NCBI RefSeq assembly: GCF_028473745.1
Contig: NZ_CP101137.1
Location: 6,634,001 to 6,698,000, forward strand
DNA from: Streptomyces sp. M92
GTDB taxonomy: Bacteria > Actinomycetota > Actinomycetes > Streptomycetales > Streptomycetaceae
Direction: 5' to 3'
DNA: 64,000 nucleotides
Shown: positions 8,565 to 15,069 of the stretch, piece after piece
How positions within the stretch are numbered: position 1 is the first letter of the stretch
Layout of the letters: each line of letters begins with the position of its first letter
Position numbers and translations under genes: made by a program
Notes under the pieces: generated by a model
What the model was told of the DNA's origin: nothing
The model's database searches: none
Seen by the model: the letters and a program-made list of their open reading frames with translations, nothing else

Positions 8565-9491
8565 ATGGCCTCACCCATGTCCGCAGGTTCGTTCCTCGAC
8601 GCGCTCCGCGACGAGGGCCTGGTCGTCGTCGAGGTCGGCGACTGGGACGACCACAACCGCAACCACAAGGGCCCCTGGGGTCCCGTCCACGGGGTGATGA
8701 TCCACCACACCGTCACCCACGGCTCCGCCCGGACCGTCGACATCTGCCGCCGGGGCTACTCCGGCTTGCCCGGCCCGCTCTGCCACGGCGTCATCACCAA
8801 GGACGGCAAGGTCCACCTCGTCGGCTACGGCCGCGCCAACCACGCCGGGTCGGGTGACGACGACGTCCTCCGCGCCGTCATCGCCGAACGCGCGCTGCCC
8901 GGCGACAACGAAGCGAACACCGACGGCAACCGCCACTTCTACGGATTCGAGTGCGAGAACATGGGCGACGGCGACGACCCCTGGCCGGAGGCGCAGCTCC
9001 TCGCGATCGAGAAGGCGGCGGCCGCGATCTGCCGGCACTACGGCTGGAACGAGGAATCGGTGATCGGCCACCTGGAGTGGCAGCCCGGCAAGGTCGACCC
9101 GCGCGGCTTCACCATGTCGTCGATGCGTTCCCGGATCAGCAAGCGGCTGGGGAAGAAGCCGTCTACCGGCGGCGGCTCCTCGGCGGGCACGTACACGGTG
9201 CGGAAGGGCGACACGCTCTGGTCGATCGCCCGCGCGCACGGCGTGACGGTCGCGGCGCTGGTCGACGCGAACAACCTGCGGGACCCGAGCAAGCTGGCCA
9301 TCGGGCAGAAGCTGAAGCTGACCGGCAGCACGGTGACCACGTACACGGTGCGGAAGGGCGACACCCTGTGGGGCATCGCCCACGACCGCCTCGGCGACGG
9401 CGGCCGCTGGGGCGAGATCGCCAAGCTCAACAGCCTCCGAGACGCGGACGCGCTGAGCGTCGGCCAGAAGCTCCGGCTGCCCAAGAAGTGA
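8565..9491 (+). CDS. Endolysin: N-acetylmuramoyl-L-alanine amidase with two LysM domains
   Basis: 308 residues. ATG 8565 was chosen because ctggagg lies at ideal distance; an in-frame extension upstream to 8442 would overlap the previous gene. Residues ~10-190 form an amidase_2 domain that cleaves the MurNAc-L-Ala bond: the VMIHHTVTHG zinc-ligand motif, a GFECENMGDG core and a VIGHLEWQPGKVDPR motif with the second histidine. Two LysM peptidoglycan-binding repeats follow (each starting YTVRKGDTLW; residues ~205-250 and ~258-305). There is no signal peptide, so export depends on a holin, consistent with the membrane proteins downstream. The stop overlaps the next GTG start. Confidence 0.92.
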   Translation: MASPMSAGSFLDALRDEGLVVVEVGDWDDHNRNHKGPWGPVHGVMIHHTVTHGSARTVDICRRGYSGLPGPLCHGVITKDGKVHLVGYGRANHAGSGDDDVLRAVIAERALPGDNEANTDGNRHFYGFECENMGDGDDPWPEAQLLAIEKAAAAICRHYGWNEESVIGHLEWQPGKVDPRGFTMSSMRSRISKRLGKKPSTGGGSSAGTYTVRKGDTLWSIARAHGVTVAALVDANNLRDPSKLAIGQKLKLTGSTVTTYTVRKGDTLWGIAHDRLGDGGRWGEIAKLNSLRDADALSVGQKLRLPKK

Positions 9492-9841
9492 TCGTCAACC
9501 TCACCCCGCACCCCATCCGGATCTACGCGCCTGACCGGCCCGACGGCCTCGACGACCTGGAGCCCGGCCTCCGCTACGTCATCGAGCCGGAGGAGAAACC
9601 CGCCCGGCTCGGCGTGATTGCCCTCCACACCGAGTACCGCGAGGGCATCCCGGTGGAGCTCGTTCAGTACGGGCACGCGCAGGGCCTTCCCCGGCGACGG
9701 GCCAGCGTCTCCTACGTGGTGTCGCTGCCGGTCGCGCTGGCGCTGGCTCCGCGCCGTTCGGATCTGCTCGTCCCCTACCGCGAGGTCCGCAACGCCTCCG
9801 GGACCGTCATCGGCTGCCGCCAACTGGCGCAGCCCGTCTAA
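9488..9841 (+). CDS. Phage protein of unknown function (NLTPHP family)
   Basis: 117 residues, GTG at 9488 overlapping the lysin stop as GTGA. It opens MIVNLTPHPIRIYAPD, a start I recognise from many phage and plasmid hypothetical proteins. Later VSYVVSLPVALAL and DLLVPYREVRN suggest a compact alpha/beta fold. It is soluble with no catalytic motif visible. The translational coupling to the lysin suggests it belongs to the late operon; the function is unknown. Confidence 0.65.
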   Translation: MIVNLTPHPIRIYAPDRPDGLDDLEPGLRYVIEPEEKPARLGVIALHTEYREGIPVELVQYGHAQGLPRRRASVSYVVSLPVALALAPRRSDLLVPYREVRNASGTVIGCRQLAQPV

Positions 9842-9855
9842 GAAGAGAGCCCCCG

Positions 9856-10212
9856 ATGAAGATCTTCGGCAGAGAACCGGTCGTCGTTCTCAACACCCTG
9901 TCCGCCGTCCTCGGCCTCATCGTCACCCTCGGCGTCACCAGCCTGACCGCCGAGCAGGCGGGTGCGGTCGTCGCCGTCGTGTCCGCGGTCCTCGGCGGTA
10001 TCGCCGCCGCCATGACGAGGCCTATCGCCCCGCAGGCGTTCACGGCGATTGTCGCCGCAGGGGCCAGCGCGGTCGCTGCCTTCGGCTTCGAGGTGTCGCA
10101 GGAGACCGTCGGCGCCATCAACACGGTCGTCCTCGCCACGCTGACACTCCTGACCCGGGTGCAGGTCACCCCGTCCCGACCGTCGGCCCCGACCGGCCCG
10201 ACGGCGGTCTGA
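9856..10212 (+). CDS. Holin-like small membrane protein
   Basis: 118 residues, ATG at 9856 after agaagagag. There are three hydrophobic stretches: residues ~9-30 (VVLNTLSAVLGLIVTLGV), ~37-54 (AGAVVAVVSAVLGGIAAA) and ~62-80 (AFTAIVAAGASAVAAFGF). The C-terminus is a short Pro/Ser tail. Size, topology and location just after the endolysin fit a holin that permeabilises the membrane for lysin release, but similar proteins are usually annotated only as hypothetical, so this is an inference. The stop overlaps the next start (ATGA). Confidence 0.55.
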   Translation: MKIFGREPVVVLNTLSAVLGLIVTLGVTSLTAEQAGAVVAVVSAVLGGIAAAMTRPIAPQAFTAIVAAGASAVAAFGFEVSQETVGAINTVVLATLTLLTRVQVTPSRPSAPTGPTAV

Positions 10213-10655
10213 TGGCGTGCCGGGCGGTCCGGCAGACCCGGAAGACGCTGGGCCGCCGCGGCACCTTCCTGCTGGTGCTCGGCGTCGGAAAGACCTGCTG
10301 GGGCCTCAGCTTCCTCTTCTCCCCACCGAGCCCCCACGGCCTGGAGCTACTCACGCGCTGGTGCTCCCTGCGGCACTGGGCCTGGCTGTGGATCATCTGC
10401 GGCATCGTCACCGCAGGGTCAGCGTTCCTCCGCGTCGGCCGCGACCGCTACGGGTTCCTCGCCGCGCTCGCTCCCCCCACCGTGTGGGCCATCGCCTACA
10501 CCGCCGCTGTCGTCAGCGGCACCTACTCCCGCGGCCTGTGGGTCGCGATCTGGTACCTCACCTCGCACGTCGGGGTCATCATGTGGGCGAGCACGGTGCC
10601 CGAGCATTCGGTCCCCCACGTGCCGCGTTCCGCCCGGAAAGGGCGGGAGCCGTGA
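10212..10655 (+). CDS. Phage membrane protein of the lysis region
   Basis: 147 residues, ATG at 10212 overlapping the upstream stop. A basic N-terminus (RQTRKTLGRR) precedes about four hydrophobic segments: FLLVLGVGKTCWGLSFLF, WAWLWIICGIVTAG, FLAALAPPTVWAIAYTA and LWVAIWYLTSHVGVI. A basic tail ends the protein. No recognised family. Position and coupling on both sides suggest a role with the holin-like neighbour in lysis or superinfection control; this is inference. Confidence 0.6.
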   Translation: MACRAVRQTRKTLGRRGTFLLVLGVGKTCWGLSFLFSPPSPHGLELLTRWCSLRHWAWLWIICGIVTAGSAFLRVGRDRYGFLAALAPPTVWAIAYTAAVVSGTYSRGLWVAIWYLTSHVGVIMWASTVPEHSVPHVPRSARKGREP

Positions 10656-11011
10656 CCCTATGGGCTGGACTCGTGGCCGCGTTCGGCACGGTCGGCATGG
10701 TGGTGGCCGGCCTGTTCGCTGCGCGGGCGACGACGCGAGCGGCTGCGGCAACGTCGGAGGCTACGCGGGCGGCGGCGTTGGCACAGGCGGAGCCGTCGCA
10801 GCGGGAGCAGGACCGGGCCGCGTTCGAGGCCATCAAGACGGAGCTGAAGTCGGATCTCGCGGAGACGAAGTTGGAGGTGCAGCGGGTTCGGGGTGTGCTG
10901 TGGTCGATCTCGCGGTGGGCGTTGGCCCTGCGGGACCAGGTGGTGGACCTGGGCGGCCAGCCTCCGCAGACGCCGCAGGATGTGGAGGACTACTACCGAA
11001 CTGGAGTGTGA
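10652..11011 (+). CDS. Phage membrane-anchored coiled-coil protein
   Basis: 119 residues from the GTG at 10652, which overlaps the upstream stop as GTGA; longer in-frame extensions would only shadow the previous gene. One N-terminal transmembrane segment (LVAAFGTVGMVVAGLFAA) is followed by a long Ala/Glu/Lys/Arg helix (residues ~25-80) likely to form a coiled coil, then a short acidic tail. This layout occurs in accessory proteins of actinophage lysis cassettes. No enzymatic motif. It is the last gene of the rightward late operon and is followed by a strong terminator. Confidence 0.6.
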   Translation: MTLWAGLVAAFGTVGMVVAGLFAARATTRAAAATSEATRAAALAQAEPSQREQDRAAFEAIKTELKSDLAETKLEVQRVRGVLWSISRWALALRDQVVDLGGQPPQTPQDVEDYYRTGV

Positions 11012-11015
11012 GCCT

Positions 11016-11050
11016 GGCCCCCATCGCCCCTTCGCGGGGCGGTGGGGGCC
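11016..11050. terminator. Intrinsic terminator closing the late phage operon
   Basis: Inverted repeat with 15-bp arms (11016-11030 and 11036-11050), a single T-G wobble and a five-base loop ttcgc, followed by gttt. It lies between convergent genes and can serve both. Confidence 0.8.
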
Positions 11051-11056
11051 GTTTCG

Positions 11057-11911
11057 TCATGCCCGTGGATGTAGCGACCGCCGGGCCCGACCGATGACGT
11101 TCTGTGCGTCCGCCCCGTACACCGCCGACTCCCGCAGCGTCTCCCACACCCGCACGTACGAAGCGACCGTCTCCGCATCGTCCAGCCACAGCTCGGCGTG
11201 CCAGTCCTCCGCGATGACCAGCTGCCGGTCGAGGACCCAGAACCCGTTCGCGGCCGGCACCTTCAGCGACGCCCCGAGTGGGATGACGCCCAGCTCGACG
11301 GTGTCCATGCCGATCACCCCAGCCAGCCGATCGAGCTGCGCGACAAGCACCGCGGGCGGACAGACCAGGGCGTGCAGCGCTGGCTCCCACACGAGGGCGT
11401 GGAACCGGCGGCCGCCCCGGTACAGCCACGCCTGGCGCTCTATCCGCGACCGGACCGCGGCCTCGGTGTCCCGCTTGGTGCCGTACAGGTCGGCGTAGCG
11501 GAGGAAGATGTGCCGCGCGTAGTCCGCGGTCTGGAGCATGCCGGGGACGACACTCTCTTCCCAGGCGTGGATGGTGCGGGCCTTGTCGACGGCGACGTTC
11601 CAGGTGTCCTGGACGGGCCGGTGGCCGGCGGCGAGCTGGCGGCGCCAGGACCGGATGTGGGACTCGAAGCCGCGGAGGCGGGCGAGGAGTTCGTCGGTGG
11701 CGTCCGGGTGCCCGACCGCATCGGCCCAGGCGCGAAGGTCGTCGCCGGTGGCGGTCTGCCGGCCGCCCTCCAGCTTGTACACCTTCGAGTGGGGCCAGCC
11801 GAGTCGCCCGGCGAGCAGAGGGCCGGTGAGACGGCCACCGGCAGCGGAGAGACGTAGCTCGCGCAGGCGCGCGCCGAGGGCCTCTCTCGCTTGCTGGTAG
11901 TCCGTGCTCAC
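11057..11911 (-). CDS. HTH regulator with DUF5753 (Scr1-type TA antitoxin-like)
   Basis: 284 residues, ATG at 11911. The N-terminal XRE-type helix-turn-helix covers residues ~8-60 (LGARLRELRLSAAG, then LAGRLGWPHSKVYKLEGGR). Residues ~95-275 are the DUF5753 domain: IHAWEESVVPGMLQTADYAR, RIERQAWL and LGVIPLGASLKVPA. Proteins with this architecture are named after S. coelicolor Scr1, an antitoxin-like regulator usually paired with a small DUF397 protein. Here no DUF397 gene is present; the partner, encoded ten bases upstream on the same strand, is a DUF6879 protein. The gene likely autoregulates from the divergent region around 12.7 kb. Confidence 0.85.
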   Translation of the reverse strand: MSTDYQQAREALGARLRELRLSAAGGRLTGPLLAGRLGWPHSKVYKLEGGRQTATGDDLRAWADAVGHPDATDELLARLRGFESHIRSWRRQLAAGHRPVQDTWNVAVDKARTIHAWEESVVPGMLQTADYARHIFLRYADLYGTKRDTEAAVRSRIERQAWLYRGGRRFHALVWEPALHALVCPPAVLVAQLDRLAGVIGMDTVELGVIPLGASLKVPAANGFWVLDRQLVIAEDWHAELWLDDAETVASYVRVWETLRESAVYGADAQNVIGRARRSLHPRA

Positions 11912-11921
11912 CGGCGCTGGG

Positions 11922-12668
11922 TCAGCCCTTCAGTCCCTCGGCGAACTCAGCGCAGGGGACTGCGCCGTGCATTGCAGCGTCCCGCAGCTGGCAGTAGCGG
12001 AGCACCTCGACCGGGTCGGTGATGACCTCGACGTCGTGGAAGACGTCCGCCTCGTCGAAGCGGAGCCGGGCCACGAGACGGCTGTCGAAGACCCAGAAGT
12101 CGTCGTCGCCGAGGAGCCGGGCTTCCGCTTCACTGCGGGGCAGGCAGCGGATGTCCTCTCCGGCCGCGGTGTTGCGGGGCGAGTCGGCGAGGAGGAACAG
12201 CTGGCCCTCGGTGGGCGGCTCGTCGAGAATGCGGACCCGACCGATGGTCTTCCCGGCGGCGACCTGGGCGCGGATGTTCTGGGACCAGTCGTCGTCGTAG
12301 TCGAGGGCGATGCTGCCGGTCTCGACGAACTCGAGGTAGGTGGGGTCCTCGCGGTCGGAGGCGTAGCCGCGGCGGGTCTCCAGCCGCCAGGCGGTGTGCT
12401 CGAACGTCTCGAAGAGCTGCCCGAACTCGTCGAGGCTGATGATGTCGGGCACGCGGTCCAGCTCCTTGGGGCCGTGGTGTACGAGCAGCTTGCGGGGCAC
12501 GGCCACCGCAGCGTCGTCGGGCCCGAAGTGCTGGAGCCTGTCCAAGTCTTCAGAGTCGGTGACCGGCCGCCCCTGGACGATGATCTCACCGCTGCGGGTG
12601 TCCTCGTGCAGGGCCGGGCAGCCGCCGTTCTTGCTGTCGGTGCCGGTGAAGCGCAGGCGTCGCGCCAT
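11922..12668 (-). CDS. DUF6879 family protein, partner of the HTH-DUF5753 regulator
   Basis: 248 residues. ATG 12668 was chosen because gggaggg sits just upstream; a longer in-frame start at 12758 would run through the operator repeats. The C-terminal ~165 residues carry the DUF6879 pattern: FGQLFETFEHTAWRLETRR, then GYASDRE and a SEAEARLLGDDDFWVFDSR stretch followed by CQLRDAAM. I know of no established biochemical function. The N-terminal ~80 residues have a GTDSKNGGCPALHED segment. It is transcribed first, ten bases ahead of the HTH gene, so the two form a two-gene unit that may act as a regulator/effector or toxin-antitoxin-like pair (inference). Confidence 0.75.
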   Translation of the reverse strand: MARRLRFTGTDSKNGGCPALHEDTRSGEIIVQGRPVTDSEDLDRLQHFGPDDAAVAVPRKLLVHHGPKELDRVPDIISLDEFGQLFETFEHTAWRLETRRGYASDREDPTYLEFVETGSIALDYDDDWSQNIRAQVAAGKTIGRVRILDEPPTEGQLFLLADSPRNTAAGEDIRCLPRSEAEARLLGDDDFWVFDSRLVARLRFDEADVFHDVEVITDPVEVLRYCQLRDAAMHGAVPCAEFAEGLKG

Positions 12669-12750
12669 GGGTCCGTCCCTCCCGTAGATCGCTGTCACCT
12701 CAGCATGACCACGCTGGAGGCCGCGTTCTACAGAGTCCTCGCCACTTCGT

Positions 12751-12799
12751 GAGAACACGAGAGAACATCCGGCCAGACGTCGAGAACATTCGAGAACAC
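12751..12799. promoter_or_regulatory. Phased GAGAACA direct-repeat operator in a divergent promoter region
   Basis: Four copies of GAGAACA begin at 12751, 12761, 12782 and 12792, so spacings are 10, 21 and 10 bp, all on one helical face. Each is followed by C or T. They lie between the leftward DUF6879 gene (start 12668) and the rightward mini-gene operon (start 12840), the expected place for an operator of the neighbouring HTH regulator. A possible inverted half copy (gttct) is at 12725. Confidence 0.6.
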
Positions 12800-12839
12800 T
12801 GCATGGCAGAGCCCTGCGCGAGCTCCGTACGGTCCCCGC

Positions 12840-13046
12840 ATGGCCAACACGCAGACGACTCCCGAGGTCGATCCCTTCACGGCCGTCGAAGCCCTCCGAA
12901 CAGCACTCGACGGCGCCGACATCGTCCTGCCGTCCCTCGCTGTCGACGTGGGCTCTCCGAGCCTGGCCCTGGTCGACCTCGGCCGGGTCCGCGCCGACGT
13001 CGCCCTGCGCCTGGCCGCCGCGCTCGCGAAGGAGACCGCGGCATGA
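12840..13046 (+). CDS. Small hypothetical protein, first of a mini-gene operon
   Basis: 68 residues, ATG at 12840, about 40 bases after the last operator repeat. It is mostly helical and amphipathic (FTAVEALRTALDGADIVLP, then DVALRLAAALAKE) with no Cys, no membrane segment and no recognised motif. The stop overlaps the following ATG, starting a chain of five translationally coupled small genes. Function unknown; position after the operator suggests it is under control of the divergent HTH regulator. Confidence 0.6.
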   Translation: MANTQTTPEVDPFTAVEALRTALDGADIVLPSLAVDVGSPSLALVDLGRVRADVALRLAAALAKETAA

Positions 13047-13210
13047 ACACCGACCGTCGAGGCTTCGGCTGGTGCGCCTGGCACCAGGAGTTCGCCGAGA
13101 CCGTCCGCGTTATCTACATCGAGGAGCAGGGTTCCGGAGCTGCCGGGCACCGCCTCGCTTGCCAGCCGTGCGTCGAGCGGCATGGCCTGACCCCGATCGG
13201 CGACCAGTGA
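13043..13210 (+). CDS. Small zinc-ribbon-like protein
   Basis: 55 residues, ATG at 13043 overlapping the previous stop. It contains CAWH near the start (residues ~11-14) and CQPC near residue 40, a C-x2-H...C-x2-C pattern that could bind one zinc ion. Otherwise it is short and polar. Similar small proteins occur in Streptomyces integrative elements. The stop overlaps the next start as GTGA. The zinc assignment comes from spacing only. Confidence 0.6.
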   Translation: MNTDRRGFGWCAWHQEFAETVRVIYIEEQGSGAAGHRLACQPCVERHGLTPIGDQ

Positions 13211-13440
13211 GCACCGGGCTCCCCGACGCTGCCCGCCTGAGCCGCGCCGTGTACTCCGGGTGGGCCTGCGTCCGCTGCGGAGCGTCCCTCGCCAAGGGCG
13301 GCATCCCCGCCGGCCGGGCCGTCGGACGGATCGGCTCCGTCCGCATGGATGTCGACGTCTACCAGTGCCGCCCTGGCACCGGCTGCTCCGGCCACCGTCG
13401 CCAGCCCGCATCGACCACGGAAGGACGCCACCATGCCTGA
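13207..13440 (+). CDS. Small Cys-rich hypothetical protein
   Basis: 77 residues from the GTG at 13207 (GTGA overlap with the preceding stop). The central part has WACVRCGASLAKGG and, 30 residues later, YQCRPGTGC, giving two cysteine pairs consistent with a zinc-ribbon fold. A segment VGRIGSVRMDVDVYQC suggests beta hairpins between the pairs. The coding end overlaps the next gene by 8 bases. No known function. Confidence 0.6.
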   Translation: MSTGLPDAARLSRAVYSGWACVRCGASLAKGGIPAGRAVGRIGSVRMDVDVYQCRPGTGCSGHRRQPASTTEGRHHA

Positions 13441-13633
13441 AGACCCGGACCGCCCGCGCCTCCCGGGCCACGAGATGGGCTACTGCTGGATCAAGTTCGG
13501 CAAGAGGCAACTGCACTGCTGCCGCGAGCCGTACCACTCCGACGACGACGGCAAGGGCGGCCACTGGACGCCCTACGGCGGCGGCCCCACAGAGTGGCGC
13601 TCCCGGCTCACAGGGCGCAGGGCGAGCGAATGA
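13433..13633 (+). CDS. Small Cys/His-containing hypothetical protein
   Basis: 66 residues, ATG at 13433, overlapping the upstream gene by 8 bases and the downstream gene by 4. It has YCWIKFGKRQLHCCREPYH with several potential metal ligands, followed by an acidic DDDGKGGHW segment. The aggacg upstream could serve as ribosome site. No recognised family. Confidence 0.55.
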   Translation: MPEDPDRPRLPGHEMGYCWIKFGKRQLHCCREPYHSDDDGKGGHWTPYGGGPTEWRSRLTGRRASE

Positions 13634-13938
13634 CCACCAACCACGCCTCTATCTGGCCGCTCCCGCCGCCGTTCATGCAGGAGTGCCTACAGTGCAGGGA
13701 GCTGCGGCTGAGCCTCATCCGTCAGGCGGACGCTCCTGCTGGCTGCTGGTACGAGCGGGAGGCCTTATCCCGGCACATCGCCAGTGACCACCCGGGCGAG
13801 GTGCCAGCTGCGCATGCCAAGGGGTGTCAATCGTGCCCGTCCTACGCCCTGGAGCAGGACAGTACGTCGATTCGTCTCTGGGCCGAACACCGGGCCCGCG
13901 ACCTGTTCATGCCCGCGCACGTCGCCCGGCTCATGTGA
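13630..13938 (+). CDS. Hypothetical protein with two CxxC pairs
   Basis: 102 residues, ATG at 13630 overlapping the previous stop. CLQC near residue 18 and CQSC near residue 67 flank a LSRHIASDHPGE segment with two histidines, so a zinc-binding fold is plausible. It is the last of five consecutive overlapping small genes. A hairpin terminator follows at 13983-14015. I know no function for these; their shared control and metal-binding look suggest a phage accessory module. Confidence 0.6.
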   Translation: MTTNHASIWPLPPPFMQECLQCRELRLSLIRQADAPAGCWYEREALSRHIASDHPGEVPAAHAKGCQSCPSYALEQDSTSIRLWAEHRARDLFMPAHVARLM

Positions 13939-13982
13939 AACTCCCGCTGGTGTGGTTCGGCGACCGTGAAGCGCCAGCGGGC

Positions 13983-14015
13983 GGGCGGCCGTCGTGCCGG
14001 GTGGGGCGGCCGCCC
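13983..14015 (+). terminator. Hairpin terminator after the mini-gene operon
   Basis: Perfect 9-bp inverted repeat gggcggccg (13983-13991) with cggccgccc (14007-14015), nested in a larger repeat whose arms are ctggtgtgg near 13948 and ccacaccag just after 14012. There is no T tract, as is common in Streptomyces. Confidence 0.55.
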
Positions 14016-14175
14016 ACACCAGAACGTCGCTGGCGTGCACTCCGCCGATCGCGCCGGCGACTCCCGAGCGGCCTGCCTCCGCCTCCCCGTCGGGGGCGGG
14101 CCGCTCACCTTCAGGCTCCTGGCAGCCAGCCAGGGGAGGGCTCCTCTCCGAGGTGTCGGCCTTCCATCCAGAAGA

Positions 14176-14216
14176 GGGCGGCTGCCCGTGCCGAAGCAAC
14201 ACCAGGGCAGCCGCCC
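14176..14216 (-). terminator. Hairpin terminator after the leftward XRE gene
   Basis: Perfect 12-bp arms gggcggctgccc (14176-14187) and gggcagccgccc (14205-14216), directly behind the stop codon of the XRE gene at 14218. Confidence 0.7.
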
Positions 14217-14217
14217 G

Positions 14218-14451
14218 TCAACGGACGAGGTCGGCGAGGGGCACGTCGAGGACGCGGGCGATCCGCAGAAGCGTGAAGAACGTCGGATTCTGACGGCCGG
14301 ATTCGATCTTCTGGAGGACGTTCCGGCTGAGGCCGGCGCGGAGGTGCAGCTGCTCCTGGGTGATGCGCCGGGCCTTGCGTTCGAGGCGAATGCGCTCGCC
14401 GAGGACACGGCTGTGCTCATGGAGCCAGGTGTCGTCGTCGGGTGCGTGCAC
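14218..14451 (-). CDS. XRE-family phage-type repressor
   Basis: 77 residues, ATG at 14451. Nearly the whole protein is a helix-turn-helix: LGERIRLERKARRITQEQL, then LSRNVLQKIESGRQNPTFF and LLRIARVLDVPLADL. It is single-domain with no C-terminal oligomerisation or protease-sensor part, like small Cro/immunity-type repressors of integrative elements. It is transcribed leftward with its own terminator. A nested palindrome 110-150 bases upstream (14563-14607) is a likely operator. It probably regulates the divergent small gene at 14685 and itself. Confidence 0.8.
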   Translation of the reverse strand: MHAPDDDTWLHEHSRVLGERIRLERKARRITQEQLHLRAGLSRNVLQKIESGRQNPTFFTLLRIARVLDVPLADLVR

Positions 14452-14562
14452 TCGACAAACCGTCTGACGAAGATCATCCTAAGTCAGCACGTTAAAGTGG
14501 GCATTTCTGGAGCAGAGGCCGACCAGCGGGGTCGGGCGGGCGTCAGAGCCGCCGAGGTCGCG

Positions 14563-14618
14563 AACGAATTAAAACACTCGTTCGAGTGACGTACGCTTCA
14601 ATTCGTTGCACTACGCAA
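14563..14618. promoter_or_regulatory. Nested palindromic operator region
   Basis: The inner palindrome cactcg-tt-cgagtg (14575-14588) is enclosed by a perfect 8-bp inverted pair aacgaatt (14563-14570) and aattcgtt (14600-14607). A further ttgc-actac-gcaa repeat lies at 14606-14618. This A/T-rich island stands out from the GC-rich surroundings and sits between the XRE gene and the gene at 14685. Confidence 0.55.
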
Positions 14619-14684
14619 TAGTCCAACCCACGATGACCCCGTTCCCCCGCACCCCCAGCACGGCAGATCAGCAGGTGGCACCAC

Positions 14685-14915
14685 ATGACCGATGAGCAGT
14701 CCCTCCCCGCGGGGACCCTCACCGACCTCCAGCGAACCCGCATCGACTTCGCTCGACGAGAGCTGGACTCCGCCCGCGCTGAAGACCTCGCCCAGCTGCC
14801 CGCCGACGGCCTCATCCTGATGGTCGAACGGCTCCGCAGCCGCCTCGACGACGTCCTGGGCCTACTGGACGAGATTCACCCCGACGGCCAGCCTCCCATG
14901 GGTAACCATCAGTAA
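14685..14915 (+). CDS. Small helical hypothetical protein at the prophage edge
   Basis: 76 residues, ATG at 14685. It is almost entirely helical: LQRTRIDFARRELDSARAED, then LPADGLILMVERLRSRLDDVLGLLDE. It has no Cys, membrane segment or known motif. It lies downstream of the nested operator and may be controlled by the neighbouring XRE repressor. It is the last gene before the presumed phage/chromosome junction; the following frame-sharing stretch looks like a different gene's 3' end. Confidence 0.6.
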   Translation: MTDEQSLPAGTLTDLQRTRIDFARRELDSARAEDLAQLPADGLILMVERLRSRLDDVLGLLDEIHPDGQPPMGNHQ

Positions 14916-15038
14916 GTCACATTGTGGAGCCACACCAGGCTGATCGTGGACGTCGTCGCGGGCCGGGGCAGCGGCTTCTCGCTGGAGGCGCCCGAGGGAG
15001 TGCGTTTCCTCATCCGGTCGCGCCTCGTCGGCGCGTAA
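14916..15038 (+). pseudogene. 3' remnant of a chromosomal gene at the prophage junction
   Basis: Immediately after the TAA at 14913-14915 an open stretch reads, in the same frame, LWSHTRLIVDVVAGRGSGF then SLEAPEGVRFLIRSRLVGA, ending with TAA at 15036-15038. It has no start codon or ribosome site and reads like the C-terminus of a normal protein. I do not recognise the family. The simplest explanation is that the phage integrated into a protein gene, leaving its last ~40 codons here and the rest at the other prophage end outside the window. Confidence 0.45.
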
Positions 15039-15069
15039 CCGTCCCCGGTCCGCCGCACCGGCCCGTCCG

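Larger units (their letters stand above)
1..14915. mobile_element. Prophage (right part), siphovirus type
   Basis: A continuous block of phage functions runs in canonical order: head-tail joining, tail terminator, major tail protein, frameshifted tail chaperones, tape measure, tail-tip proteins, endolysin, holin-like membrane proteins, then regulators. Head, portal, terminase and integrase genes are absent and would lie left of the window. The right limit is inferred from the last phage-like small gene ending at 14915, directly followed by a 3' coding remnant and then ordinary chromosomal genes. All structural genes look intact, so a functional prophage is possible, though this cannot be judged without the other half. 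Confidence 0.85.

Noticed and set aside
9618..10211. Upstream extension of the membrane protein gene at 10212 to 9618.
   Set aside because: The extension is out-of-frame shadow of two better-supported genes; the ATG at 10212 overlaps the previous stop as expected in this operon.
12751..12799. GAGAACA repeats as a CRISPR-like array.
   Set aside because: Units are only 7 bases with 3- and 14-base gaps, no cas genes are present, and the position in a divergent promoter fits an operator.
13842..14589. Overlapping open frames on both strands around the XRE gene.
   Set aside because: Only the 77-residue frame has HTH text; the others are shadows and run through two clear terminator hairpins.
1..14915. 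Reading the left block as a contractile tail-derived particle rather than a phage.
   Set aside because: There is a long tape measure protein, frameshifted chaperones and a lysis cassette, with no sheath or baseplate wedge genes; a siphovirus prophage explains everything seen.
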